A stretch of DNA of 64,000 nucleotides from JAEUKA01 sp035328405 (GCA_035328405.1 DAOLIT010000013.1:22792-86791); one strand, 5' to 3'. Counted from the stretch's first letter, positions 54,304 to 62,689 are shown. A program made the numbers and translations. The notes: generated from the letters alone by a model not told the origin.

Positions 54304-54540
54304 CCGGATGACCACTAGCCGGACGACCACTAGCCGGACGACCACTAGCCGGACGACCACTAGCCGGACGACCACTAGCNNNNNNNNNNNNNNNNNNNNN
54401 NNNNNNNNNNNNNNNNNNNNNNNNNNNNNNNNNNNNNNNNNNNNNNNNNNNNNNNNNNNNNNNNNNNNNNNNNNNNNNNGACCACTAGCCGGACGACCAC
54501 TAGCCGGACGACCACTAGCCGGACGACCACTAGCCGGATG
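54304..54540. repeat. 15-bp minisatellite interrupted by an assembly gap
   Basis: Unit CCGGACGACCACTAG is repeated head to tail: five copies are visible left of the gap (54304-54378, the first reading CCGGATGACCACTAG) and a partial plus three complete copies on the right (54480-54533), ending with CCGGATGA. The 596 bases between the PilZ start and the phosphodiesterase start hold only this array and the promoter at 54799. Frames that run through the array (RPLAG, SRTTT or LVVVR repeats) are not credible genes. Confidence 0.9.
54380..54479. other. Assembly gap of 100 N
   Basis: Exactly 100 undetermined bases inside the tandem repeat. The length is the conventional placeholder, so the true repeat count and distance are unknown. 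Confidence 0.97.
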
Positions 54541-54798
54541 AGAAACGCGGTTTTCTGTAGAACGGAAGGCAGGGTGAGTGTTTTTCATGCGTCAGACGCT
54601 ACTCGGGTATGTCTAGGAAGTCAAAAAACTCACCTTATCCCACCTAGGCAGACATTTCATTGGACTGTGGGCGCCATCTCGTTTCCGAGGCGAACCTCGG
54701 CCCGTGGGCGGTCCTCTTGGCTTGTGTCTTGGCGCGGCGTTGCCTGCGGCGACAAGAGGCCTGGCAGGGCGTTGGCGGATTTCCCACGTGAGGGATCG

Positions 54799-54828
54799 TT
54801 GAAAAACACTCCCGATTGTGAGTACCCT
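54799..54828 (+). promoter_or_regulatory. Promoter for the phosphodiesterase gene, leaderless type
   Basis: TTGAAA at 54799-54804, 18 bases, then TACCCT at 54823-54828; the -10 ends 6 bases before ATG 54835. Transcription should start at the initiation codon. Best example of this arrangement in the window. Confidence 0.5.
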
Positions 54829-54834
54829 GACTCT

Positions 54835-55803
54835 ATGCGCAGAAGGCAAACTCTCTCTCGACTCGCAACCTTGTGTGGCCTTGGTCTTTTGCTGCCACAA
54901 GCCACGTTCAAGCTTTCAGCGGGCCAGGGAGCGGTTCATGCGGCCATTTCCGCCCGCGCAGCCGACCAACCGGTGCTGAGTCCGCAGACAGTACCGGCAG
55001 CGGCAAAGTCGGTTCGCCACGTCGTGATCATCAGCGAGGATGGAATGCGACCCGACCTGATTTATGGGCAGCGGAACATGTATTGGCACGAGCAGCTCTA
55101 TCGCAACGGGTCTTTCTCTTGGAAGGCGCGAACGATTCGCACGGCGTCTACCTTGCCGTCGCATGCGTCGATGCTGTCTGGCGTCGATGTCGATCGCCAC
55201 GGTTTGACTTGGAATACGTGGCTGAAGTCGCGCGGATTCATTCGGGTCCCGACGATCTTTCAAGCGGCTCAGGAAAATGGCGTCAAGACCGCTGCCTTCG
55301 TCGGAAAACCGAAACTGCGTCACATCATGCCGGAAGGTACGGTTTCGATGTATGCGCGGCCTGGGTACTACTGCAAAAAAGTCAGTGACGAGGCTGCTCG
55401 CTACATTGCTCGAGAAAAGCCGGGTTTGTTGTTTGTCCACTTCTCAGATCCCGACGAAGCGGGCCACGCGGTAGGTTGGATGACGACGAGCTACCGCAAG
55501 GCAGCGCAGGCTTCCGATGCGTGTTTGGGGACGATCTATCGGGCGCTTCAGGACGCAAACATTTTGGATGAAACACTGGTGATCGTGTCCGCCGATCACG
55601 GAGGCCATGCGCGCGGCCATTCGGGCGCTCTGCCGAGCGATCGAGAAATTCCTTGGATCGCGTCGGGTCCCGGTGTGCGTCGCGGGTACAACATTCGTTC
55701 TACTGTTTCGACGATGGATACTGCGGCAACGGCTCTTGCGGCGCTTGGATTGTCTCCGTTGACGCGGATTTCGGGCCGGCCCGTGACCGAGATTTTCCAG
55801 TAA
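54835..55803 (+). CDS. Secreted type I phosphodiesterase/nucleotide pyrophosphatase
   Basis: Alkaline-phosphatase-superfamily enzyme of 322 residues. A twin-arginine-like start (MRRRQTL) precedes a hydrophobic segment, suggesting Tat export. Metal and nucleophile motifs are seen: SEDGMRPD (first Asp), TASTLPSHASMLSG with the Thr/Ser nucleophile, HFSDPDEAGHA, and VSADHGGHARGHS. The fold hydrolyses phosphodiester bonds in nucleotides or lipids. ATG 54835 is chosen; the frame is open 99 codons further into the minisatellite flank but has no coding character. Converges with the AT-hook gene. Confidence 0.85.
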   Translation: MRRRQTLSRLATLCGLGLLLPQATFKLSAGQGAVHAAISARAADQPVLSPQTVPAAAKSVRHVVIISEDGMRPDLIYGQRNMYWHEQLYRNGSFSWKARTIRTASTLPSHASMLSGVDVDRHGLTWNTWLKSRGFIRVPTIFQAAQENGVKTAAFVGKPKLRHIMPEGTVSMYARPGYYCKKVSDEAARYIAREKPGLLFVHFSDPDEAGHAVGWMTTSYRKAAQASDACLGTIYRALQDANILDETLVIVSADHGGHARGHSGALPSDREIPWIASGPGVRRGYNIRSTVSTMDTAATALAALGLSPLTRISGRPVTEIFQ

Positions 55804-55863
55804 GACGCGCTCGGCCTCGGGCCCCGAAAAACGGGCGGTTTGAGCTGGAACGGGACGGCTGGT

Positions 55864-57294
55864 TTACCGCTTGCCCGTGCGCGCCTCGCTGGCGCGTCCA
55901 CGGCAGGTTCCAGAACAGTATTTTCGCACCGCTGTTCTTCCCGAGACTTTCACTACAAATTCCTTGCCGCATTTTTCCCACTCACAAATGCGGACTTCCT
56001 CGTCGGCAGCGAGTTTGCGAGCAACGGCCTTTTTGTTCGCGCCTTTTTTGCTCGGGGACGCGGCCTCGGCGGCGGCAAGCTTTTCTGCGCGGTTTTCTTC
56101 GGGAGCGGCTTTGGCTTCGGCCTTGCGATCCGACCGCCGAGACGCACGGCTGGATTCTGCCGAAGACGCCTTCTTTTCGGCTTCTTGTTGGGCCTTTTTT
56201 GCGCCGGTCTTGCTGCCTTTCGGGCGTCCCGGTTTTCTGCGCGGCAACTCTTCTGGCGTGTGGTCCTGGGCCTCGCGCGTTTCGGTTTTGAGCGAAACCG
56301 CGACGCTCAAGTCGTCGTTTTTGGCAGCTTTCTCTGATTTCGAGCGAGAAGATGCCGTTTCCGGTGGAGTTGCGCGCGATTTCTTTTCGGCACTTGCTCG
56401 CTTCGACTCACGCACCGGTTTTTCTGTGCTGTCCGTGCTTGGCGGCGCGGCGACGCTTGTTTTCGATGCAGCCGGCGCTGGGGTGCCGGGCATGGGCTGG
56501 GAAGCGGCTTTGGGAGGTCGTCCACGTCTCTTGGGAACTGCGGGCGTTTCGGCAGGCTCGGCAACCCATTTTCCAGATTTTGCCGACGGCGCGAGGGTTG
56601 CTTCCACAGTGTCTTCAATCGGCGGTTTCTTTTTGCGACCCGACCTGGCCGAGGCCAAATCTTCTGACGAGTTTCTTTGGGAAACTGGTTCTGGAATTTC
56701 GGCAGGTGCTGGCGCTTTTCGCGACAAGATCTTTCCAGATGGCATTTCTTCGGACGCAGCCGGGGCCTTCGTACTGCGCGCCGAGGGTTTTTCCGCCGCG
56801 CTCGGAAGCACAGCAGCCTTGGCCACCTCCGGCGGTGGGACCACTTCCTTCGCAGCCGTGCGAGTGGGTTTTGCGGATTTTGAAGACGGCGGTGGGGGCA
56901 GATCTTTTGCGATCGGCTCTTTGGCCGCGCCTGCGATCCGACTTGCGGCCTCGGGCGGTTTCACGTCCACCGCGGGCGACGCTGCCACCTTGTGATCTGT
57001 CCGCAGAGCCGGTTTTGGCGCTGGCTTGAATGCTGGCTTTGACGCTGGCACGGCGCGGCTGATTTCCGCAGGCGGTTGGGCGAGCGGGGCTTCTTTTGGA
57101 AGCGGTTTCTGCGACGCTTGCGCGCTGGTTTCACTGGCCGAATTGTCCACGCGCACGGGTCGTGGCTTTGACGGCAAGGGGCGAGTTACGTCACAAGAAG
57201 GAACTCGTTCCGCCGAGCGCGGCACAATGGATGCGAAAGGGTCCACGGGCCGAAAGGCCGGAGTGGGAGGGGTGAAGTGTCGTCCGTTGCTCAT
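55864..57294 (-). CDS. AT-hook and Cys4 zinc-finger protein, low-complexity linker
   Basis: Protein of 476 residues, mostly disordered and rich in Ala, Lys, Pro and Ser. Two AT-hook cores are visible: KRRGRPPKAAS near residue 258 and RRKPGRPKGSKTG near 359, the motif that binds the minor groove of AT-rich DNA, as in HMGA and in the myxobacterial regulator CarD. The C-terminal 45 residues carry a Cys4 site (CEWEKC, then YCSGTC with 17 residues between the pairs), suited to zinc. No other domain was recognised. ATG 57294 has GGAG 8 bases upstream, with TATAGC just before it. Probably a nucleoid or regulatory protein; this is inferred. Confidence 0.6.
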   Translation of the reverse strand: MSNGRHFTPPTPAFRPVDPFASIVPRSAERVPSCDVTRPLPSKPRPVRVDNSASETSAQASQKPLPKEAPLAQPPAEISRAVPASKPAFKPAPKPALRTDHKVAASPAVDVKPPEAASRIAGAAKEPIAKDLPPPPSSKSAKPTRTAAKEVVPPPEVAKAAVLPSAAEKPSARSTKAPAASEEMPSGKILSRKAPAPAEIPEPVSQRNSSEDLASARSGRKKKPPIEDTVEATLAPSAKSGKWVAEPAETPAVPKRRGRPPKAASQPMPGTPAPAASKTSVAAPPSTDSTEKPVRESKRASAEKKSRATPPETASSRSKSEKAAKNDDLSVAVSLKTETREAQDHTPEELPRRKPGRPKGSKTGAKKAQQEAEKKASSAESSRASRRSDRKAEAKAAPEENRAEKLAAAEAASPSKKGANKKAVARKLAADEEVRICEWEKCGKEFVVKVSGRTAVRKYCSGTCRGRASEARTGKR

Positions 57295-57412
57295 TCTTTG
57301 GCTCCGCTATACCAGCTATCAGACAGGAGGCCGGACCAGAAACGATCGGCGCCATAGGTTAGCACCTCGAAGTGCGCGGCGGGCAGAGTTTTTCATGTGA
57401 TGAAGCGGCATA

Positions 57413-57480
57413 AGGTCACGAGGATCACAGCGGGTCACGGCAGACCACAGCAGGTATGAGCGGGTCACAGGGACCACAAA
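57413..57480. repeat. Short direct repeats with about 10-bp period
   Basis: Seven near-copies of GGTCACRG-like units (for example AGCGGGTCAC at 57429-57438 and again at 57458-57467) recur about once per helical turn in the 257-base space between the AT-hook gene and the phosphatase stop. Together they could form a protein-binding array. No other feature is visible in this stretch. Confidence 0.4.
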
Positions 57481-57551
57481 AGCGAGCGAATGGCAAGGCC
57501 GACGTTTGGCGTTCTTCGCTGTTTTGGATTTGGGGTTTTGTATAGTCCCGC

Positions 57552-58511
57552 TTAGCTCAGGCGGCTGTTCGCGAGCAGGAACAGGGATGCGTCGTCCGTG
57601 GGAATCGAATACGCTGCAAAAAGGTGTAGTCCGAGTTCCTCAATCGAATGGAAGCGGACATGTGGCAGCCGAAGCTGGCTGGCAAGTCCATCGGAAAACA
57701 GCAAGAGCAGCGCACCGTCTGGTAACGGATTGGTTTCAACCCGAACGGTGATTTTTCCGACCGAACCTTCCCGACCATGCCCGAGGACTGCATCGGTGCC
57801 GCAGGGCGACCACAGACGGCCTGTCTGTCGATAAATTCCCAGACGAACGTTTCCCACCGTCGTCGCCGAGACCGCGCGTTTTTGTAGATCCAACCAGGCC
57901 ACGCCCAAAGTCGCACCGCGAGTCGTTGCCGTGTTGTCGTGGGCGATCAGGACGGCATCCTCAAGGGTTTCTTTGTGTGAAGCCGCGAGCCATCGAATCG
58001 CCGTTGAAGCAGCCTCGTGGGCCAGCACGCCATGGCCTAGTCCATCGGCAACGGCGATCCTCAACGTACGATCGTCGAAAGAAACCATCGTTTGGTCTCC
58101 GCAGACAGTCTCACGCGGATGGGACCGCTCCAATTGGACGCATTGGAGGAGCGGTGCGTTGCTGAAACGTCGGCTTGTCAGGCGAACTGGACCGGTTTTT
58201 GGAAGCGGCGATGTTCTTGGGAAATTTGGGACAAGATTCGAGGCCGCAACGAGATCGATCGAAGTCGTCCATTCCAGCGAAAAACCGTCTCCAATTCGAG
58301 CGGCTGTCAAAAGCGTTTCGGTTTGCGGCAGGCGTCGGATTTGTGAAAGAGCGCGCTCGAGTTGTTCGGAAAAAGCGGCTGTCGTTGGTCGCTCCAAACC
58401 ATGCCGACGGGCAAACAATCGGAGTTCATTTTGTGCCGAGGCAAAATCGCTTGGAGCGACCAATCGGCACGTTTGCTCTGGTTTTGCTGGCTCGCCGTCT
58501 TCGATTCGCAA
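57552..58511 (-). CDS. SpoIIE/RsbX-type PP2C serine phosphatase
   Basis: PPM-family phosphatase of about 319 residues that removes phosphate from STAS anti-anti-sigma proteins. The metal site motifs are seen: ETVCGDQTMVSF, AVADGLGHGVLA, and DDASLFLL near the end. The annotated TTG 58511 has no ribosome site; the same frame runs back to a CTG at 58541 that lies 6 bases behind GGAGGA, giving an extra FWAL-type N-terminus, so a non-AUG start is possible. Third gene after the ATPase and STAS genes, so all three should form one switch. Confidence 0.8.
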   Translation of the reverse strand: MRIEDGEPAKPEQTCRLVAPSDFASAQNELRLFARRHGLERPTTAAFSEQLERALSQIRRLPQTETLLTAARIGDGFSLEWTTSIDLVAASNLVPNFPRTSPLPKTGPVRLTSRRFSNAPLLQCVQLERSHPRETVCGDQTMVSFDDRTLRIAVADGLGHGVLAHEAASTAIRWLAASHKETLEDAVLIAHDNTATTRGATLGVAWLDLQKRAVSATTVGNVRLGIYRQTGRLWSPCGTDAVLGHGREGSVGKITVRVETNPLPDGALLLLFSDGLASQLRLPHVRFHSIEELGLHLFAAYSIPTDDASLFLLANSRLS

Positions 58512-58543
58512 CGCCCAAAACTGTGAGCTGTCGTTGCCCAGGA

Positions 58544-58909
58544 TTATTCCTCCTCGTCGTCAAACGAAAGAGCCGTGAGCGCCGATTCCAAGTCGAGTGC
58601 CGTTTCAAAACCGCTTGCCGAGAAACCCATTTCCGTCAGCGTCATCGCAATCGCCGGCGTCATCCCAGAAACAATCGTTCGCGTGCCCATGAGCTTGGCC
58701 ATTTGAGCCGTGTGCACAAACGCCCTTGCCGTGTACGTGTCGAGCAGATTGAGCGCCGATATGTCGAGAACGAGCCCTCGGGCACTCTTGCGCTCAAGTT
58801 CTTTGAGAATGTCGCTTTGAAGTTGCTCGACAAGCAAGTCGTGCAGATCGACTTGGATCGACACGAGAAGCAGGTCGCGAATGCGCAGAATTGGAATGCG
58901 ATCAACCAT
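58544..58909 (-). CDS. RsbS-like STAS antagonist
   Basis: STAS protein of 121 residues. ILRIRDLLLVSIQVDLHD and LVLDISALNLLDTYTARAFV match RsbS-type stressosome subunits; the Ser of DISALN and the Thr of LDTYTAR are the usual phosphorylation positions. It would sequester the kinase encoded just upstream and be reset by the downstream phosphatase. ATG 58909 has an AGG 7 bases ahead. No RsbR co-antagonist is in the window. Confidence 0.85.
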   Translation of the reverse strand: MVDRIPILRIRDLLLVSIQVDLHDLLVEQLQSDILKELERKSARGLVLDISALNLLDTYTARAFVHTAQMAKLMGTRTIVSGMTPAIAMTLTEMGFSASGFETALDLESALTALSFDDEEE

Positions 58910-59003
58910 CGGAACGCCTCGCAAACAAGCGAACGGTTAGATCTATTGAGGGATCAGATACCTTTCTCGACTTCGAGACCCTCATCCGATTCGTCCTTTT
59001 CTT

Positions 59004-59651
59004 TTATCGGTGGACCGATAGGAAAAACGCTGCTCGGACGCGCGTGCCCTGTCCTGGCGCCGATTGAACAGCAAATTCGTGGGCAATGTTTTTGACACCA
59101 CGCAAACCCATGCCAAGGCCGGTCTTCGAGCGGAAGCCGCCGGAAAGAACGCGCTCCACGTCCGTGATTCCGGGCCCCGAATCGCGGGCTTCGACGGCCA
59201 AACCGATCCGAGGATTTGTGACGACCGACAAGCGAATCTCGCCGACTTTTGCGTACATCACGATGTTGCGTGCAAGTTCGGAAACTGCGGTCGCAACTTT
59301 GGTTCTCTCGACCGGGCCAAAACCCAGTTTGGCTGCCAGCGTGATGGCTGCTCGACGGGCAAGCACCAGAGATGCTTCGTTGTCTACCCGCATTTTGTCG
59401 TCGCGCGGGACGAGTGACAGCACACCGCTGGTCGCCTGATCGAGCTTCGTCAGAATCGGCAGGATGTTTTCTGTACCTGCGAACAAGGAAATATGTCGAA
59501 CGATGCCGGCCGCCAGGTTTTCGACCTGCTCTTTGTTCTGTATTGAAAGAGACATAATTTCTTGTCTCAGACGTGCCGGAACGCTGACGTTGGCTTCCAA
59601 AGCCGCAAGCAATTTCTGAGGGATATCCGACTCGAAGCGTGACCCCAGCAT
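59004..59651 (-). CDS. RsbT-like GHKL serine kinase with N-terminal extension
   Basis: Protein of 215 residues. The C-terminal 130 residues form a HATPase domain of the RsbT/RsbW kind, with N box ELARNIVMYA, G1 DSGPGITD and G2 GLGMGLRGVKN. The first 80 residues (FESDIPQKLLAALEANVSVP, then LSIQNKEQVENLAAGIVRHI) form a helical domain that standard 130-residue RsbT proteins lack; a sensor or coupling role is plausible. It should phosphorylate the STAS protein. ATG 59651 has a -10-like TACACT about 13 bases upstream. Divergent from comEC. Confidence 0.8.
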   Translation of the reverse strand: MLGSRFESDIPQKLLAALEANVSVPARLRQEIMSLSIQNKEQVENLAAGIVRHISLFAGTENILPILTKLDQATSGVLSLVPRDDKMRVDNEASLVLARRAAITLAAKLGFGPVERTKVATAVSELARNIVMYAKVGEIRLSVVTNPRIGLAVEARDSGPGITDVERVLSGGFRSKTGLGMGLRGVKNIAHEFAVQSAPGQGTRVRAAFFLSVHR

Positions 59652-59752
59652 GAGTGTTCCGCCCAGTGTATCACGCTGAATTTGTGGTGATGGTTTTCGT
59701 TTTAGAAATTACATAAAAGTTGATTAGCAACGACTTCGCACGCGCGCCGAAA

Positions 59753-62314
59753 ATGTTTCCCATGCTGAAACCTGTGTCGCTGTGTGCTTGTGCGTACTTG
59801 TGTGGTTCGTTGTTTTCGCGATGGCTCGGGGATGGAATTTTCCCATGGAACGTCGCTCTTTTCGGCGGAATTTCCGTTGCAGCGACCGCGTTTGTCTCCC
59901 GGCGCTTTGTCGGACTGAGCTTGGTTTCGTTGGCGTTTCTTTCTGGCATGGCTGCTCAGGCCATGGCTCCCCCAACCCCACATGTATCCGACGGCAGCAA
60001 TTTTCTATTGCAAGCCAAAACGCAGGAGCCGGCATGGATTACTGCCTCGGTCATTGCAGCCCAAAAAGCCACCTCGCGTGGAATTGCTCTGCGCGTCGCT
60101 GTCCAGGCCGTCCAGAACGTGGACGAAAAAGGCGGGTGTTTGGATACACCACTCGAAATGACCCTGTCTGTCGTCGGTGATACGACACGCCCAATGGACA
60201 TCCTTCCTGGCGATTTGGTGCGTGTGCGCTCGAAACTGCGTGTGTTTCAAAAGGACCAAACGCTTGAAATCGCTTCGGGTGACGCCCGATCGCAACGATC
60301 AAAGACTGAATTTGTGAGTTTCGTCGAGAGAGATGCCGTCGTTCGGTTTGCTGATGACACGTGGTTTCCCTGTCCAAAACCCTCATTTTGGAATTTCACA
60401 CGGCACTGGTCGCGCCCCATTGAAAAGTTGCGGCACCGAATGCTTGCGCGAATCGAGCGACTCTCGTCCCCAGAAGAGAACAAGGCTTTGCTATCGGCGT
60501 TGTGTTTGGGGTGGCGTGGCGCGATTGTTTCCGTCGATGAGAACCGTGTTCAGTTGGAGCAGGCCACTCTTACAGCCGAATTCAACCGCGCCGGCATTTC
60601 TCACATTCTCTCGGTGAGCGGCTTGCATTTGTCCTTTGTGGGTTGGCTTGTGTACCGCGCGTTGGCTCGTGCAATCGCCTGCGTGCCGTTTGTATCGCAG
60701 CGTTGTGCGGGGCATCGATTTGCCGCGCTGCTTGCGGTTTTGTTGGTCGCGTTTTACACGCAACTGACCGGCGCAGAACCGCCCACCGTGCGAGCCGCTT
60801 GCGTTCTCGGTCTATGGCTTCTGGCTGTGGTCTGCGGTCGTCGCACGTCGTTGGAAGTGGGACTGGCCGTATCGATTTTTGTGGTGGGGAACCCTTTTTG
60901 GGGTACGGGTTGCCAAGACCTGAGCGATCCGAGTTTTCTTCTGTCCCTCGCCGCGACGCTCGGTCTTGTCTATCTACGACCCTTTTCCGCACTCGGAGCC
61001 TGTGTCGAGCCATCGAATAGGCCGCGTACGGTCACGGCGCTGCTCCGGCGATTGCTCTTCGCATTTGACGCTTCTTCGGGCGCGCTTCTCTTTACGGCCC
61101 CTCTGGTCGCTTTGTTTTTCGGTCGCTTCGTGGCCACAGGTCTTTGGGCGAATGTGCTCTTGATTCCATTGGGAGAAATGGCCGTGTTGCCGCTTGGCCT
61201 GTTCGGCCTTTTCATCGACCTCGTGTTCCCGTCGCTGGGGCAATTGTTTCTCGCGTCTTCGCACGTTGTCGCTGGGTTGTTTCTCTTTTTTGCTGCTCAG
61301 GCGGCCAAAGTCGGTTGGGAGTGGACTGTCCCGGCACCGTCTCTGTGGATGGTGCTTCTCTTTGAAATTGGTTTGGCGCTGTGGTGTTTTCGTCGGCAAC
61401 TCGGTGCCGGACTCTGTTCTGCGGTTTTGTTTTTGTATCTATTCAATTGGCAAAGGCCACACGACACATTGAAAGTAACGATTCTTTCCGTCGGTCAGGG
61501 CGATTCGATCGTGTTGGAATTTCCGACCAAACAAGTGATGGTGATTGATGCTGGGCCCGCTTTTGAAAAGGGTCGGGATGCGGGCCTCTCCGTCGTCACA
61601 CCGTTTTTGCGTTCGCGAGGTATTTCCAAAATCGACTGGTTGGTTCTCACGCACGCACATCCTGATCACAGCGGTGGCATGCAATCGCTCTTGCGAGAAT
61701 TTGCCGTCGCAGAGTTTTGGTTCGTTCCGCTGCCCACGTGTCATCCCGCTGAAAAAGCCAAACTTCAAAACGAGCATCGAGCCGCGCAGCCTCATCTGTC
61801 GCTGTTGCAACGACGGGCCGAGGCCCGAAACACCAAGGTCGGTCCTCCGCGATCACTGCGAGTGGGAGGCGTGGAGCTTCAATTGCTCGATTCCTTCTCA
61901 CGATCGGCCTCCGACGAATCGGTGCAACCGTGTCGCGCTTTGAACGACGGCTCCGTTGTTTTTCGGGCTGCCTACAAAGGCCGAGCCGTGCTGTTAACTG
62001 GCGACATCGAAGCCGATCGAGAGGCTGAGCTGCTCTCGACCGATGCTTTTTTGCGCGCCGATGTGCTCAAAGCGCCGCACCACTGTAGCCGCACCAGTTC
62101 GACCCCAGATTTTGTGCGGGCCGTTGCTCCGTCCGTCGTCGTTTGCTCCATCGGACAGAACAATCGCTTCGGTTTTCCGCACCCAACCGTCCTCAACCGC
62201 TTTGAAAGTCAGGGCATTCGCGTGTTTCGCACCGACGAACAAGGTTCCATCACCATTTCGGTTCTCGGCAACGGAAACCTCCACATTGGCCCAACACCGC
62301 GTTTTTTCTTTTGA
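59753..62314 (+). CDS. comEC: DNA internalization competence protein ComEC/Rec2
   Basis: Polytopic membrane protein of about 853 residues that carries DNA through the inner membrane during transformation. An N-terminal OB-like soluble part (about 70-200) is followed by the Competence domain with about ten membrane segments (GISHILSVSGLHLSFVGWLV is typical), and a C-terminal metallo-beta-lactamase-like domain with THAHPDHSGGM, LLTGDIE and APHHCSRTSS. ATG 59753 is used; ATG 59762 is equally possible and neither has a ribosome site. Implies natural transformation capacity, although no other com/pil genes are here. Confidence 0.93.
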   Translation: MFPMLKPVSLCACAYLCGSLFSRWLGDGIFPWNVALFGGISVAATAFVSRRFVGLSLVSLAFLSGMAAQAMAPPTPHVSDGSNFLLQAKTQEPAWITASVIAAQKATSRGIALRVAVQAVQNVDEKGGCLDTPLEMTLSVVGDTTRPMDILPGDLVRVRSKLRVFQKDQTLEIASGDARSQRSKTEFVSFVERDAVVRFADDTWFPCPKPSFWNFTRHWSRPIEKLRHRMLARIERLSSPEENKALLSALCLGWRGAIVSVDENRVQLEQATLTAEFNRAGISHILSVSGLHLSFVGWLVYRALARAIACVPFVSQRCAGHRFAALLAVLLVAFYTQLTGAEPPTVRAACVLGLWLLAVVCGRRTSLEVGLAVSIFVVGNPFWGTGCQDLSDPSFLLSLAATLGLVYLRPFSALGACVEPSNRPRTVTALLRRLLFAFDASSGALLFTAPLVALFFGRFVATGLWANVLLIPLGEMAVLPLGLFGLFIDLVFPSLGQLFLASSHVVAGLFLFFAAQAAKVGWEWTVPAPSLWMVLLFEIGLALWCFRRQLGAGLCSAVLFLYLFNWQRPHDTLKVTILSVGQGDSIVLEFPTKQVMVIDAGPAFEKGRDAGLSVVTPFLRSRGISKIDWLVLTHAHPDHSGGMQSLLREFAVAEFWFVPLPTCHPAEKAKLQNEHRAAQPHLSLLQRRAEARNTKVGPPRSLRVGGVELQLLDSFSRSASDESVQPCRALNDGSVVFRAAYKGRAVLLTGDIEADREAELLSTDAFLRADVLKAPHHCSRTSSTPDFVRAVAPSVVVCSIGQNNRFGFPHPTVLNRFESQGIRVFRTDEQGSITISVLGNGNLHIGPTPRFFF

Positions 62315-62317
62315 TTC

Positions 62318-62331
62318 TGGCCGCAAGGCCA
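62318..62331 (+). terminator. GNRA-loop hairpin after comEC
   Basis: TGGCC-GCAA-GGCCA, a 5-bp stem with a GCAA tetraloop, starts 4 bases after the comEC stop. No T-run follows, so termination is uncertain. Confidence 0.3.
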
Positions 62332-62411
62332 TGGTAGAGAGTCATCTCCTCTGTTGGGTCGAAGAAAACCCTTCGTCTCGTGGAAGACTCGTTTTTCGCT
62401 GGAAAGTATCC

Positions 62412-62600
62412 ATGGCAAATCGTTGCGATCTCTGTGACAAGGGCCGCCTCGTCGGCAACAAAGTCAGTCACTCGAATATCAAAACCAAGATGGTGCAGCG
62501 CCCCAACTTGCAGCGTGTTCACGCCAAAGTTGGTGGGGTGAACCGCTGCCTCCGTGTTTGTACGCGCTGCTTGCGGAGCGGGTTGGTAGAAAAGGGATAG
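62412..62600 (+). CDS. rpmB: 50S ribosomal protein L28
   Basis: Short L28 of 62 residues: MANRCDLCDKGRLVGNKVSHSN, followed by KTKMVQRPNLQRVHAKVGG and RVCTRCLRSG. The CxxC pairs (CDLC and CTRC) show the zinc-binding C+ form. ATG 62412 has GGAAAG 5 bases upstream. It belongs with translation genes often found near tRNA loci; tRNA-Val is 89 bases downstream. Confidence 0.95.
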   Translation: MANRCDLCDKGRLVGNKVSHSNIKTKMVQRPNLQRVHAKVGGVNRCLRVCTRCLRSGLVEKG

Positions 62601-62689
62601 GACCTGCGCATTCGGCTTGTGCAGTTTCTGTTCTCCGATAGGCGAACGGGAAGGTAGTCAAAAAGCCGATGCGGCAATGTGGTTTTCTA

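Noticed and set aside
54304..54540. CRISPR array
   Set aside because: The units abut directly with no spacers and are only 15 bases long; no cas gene is present.
54263..54588. Open frames through the tandem repeat on both strands
   Set aside because: They run through 100 N and a 15-base repeat, where a periodic sequence divisible by three stays open automatically; there is no start context or domain.
57546..57570. tRNA-like start (GCTTAGCTCAGGCGG resembles a D arm)
   Set aside because: It is the reverse complement of the last codons of the phosphatase gene, and no anticodon or T arm follows.
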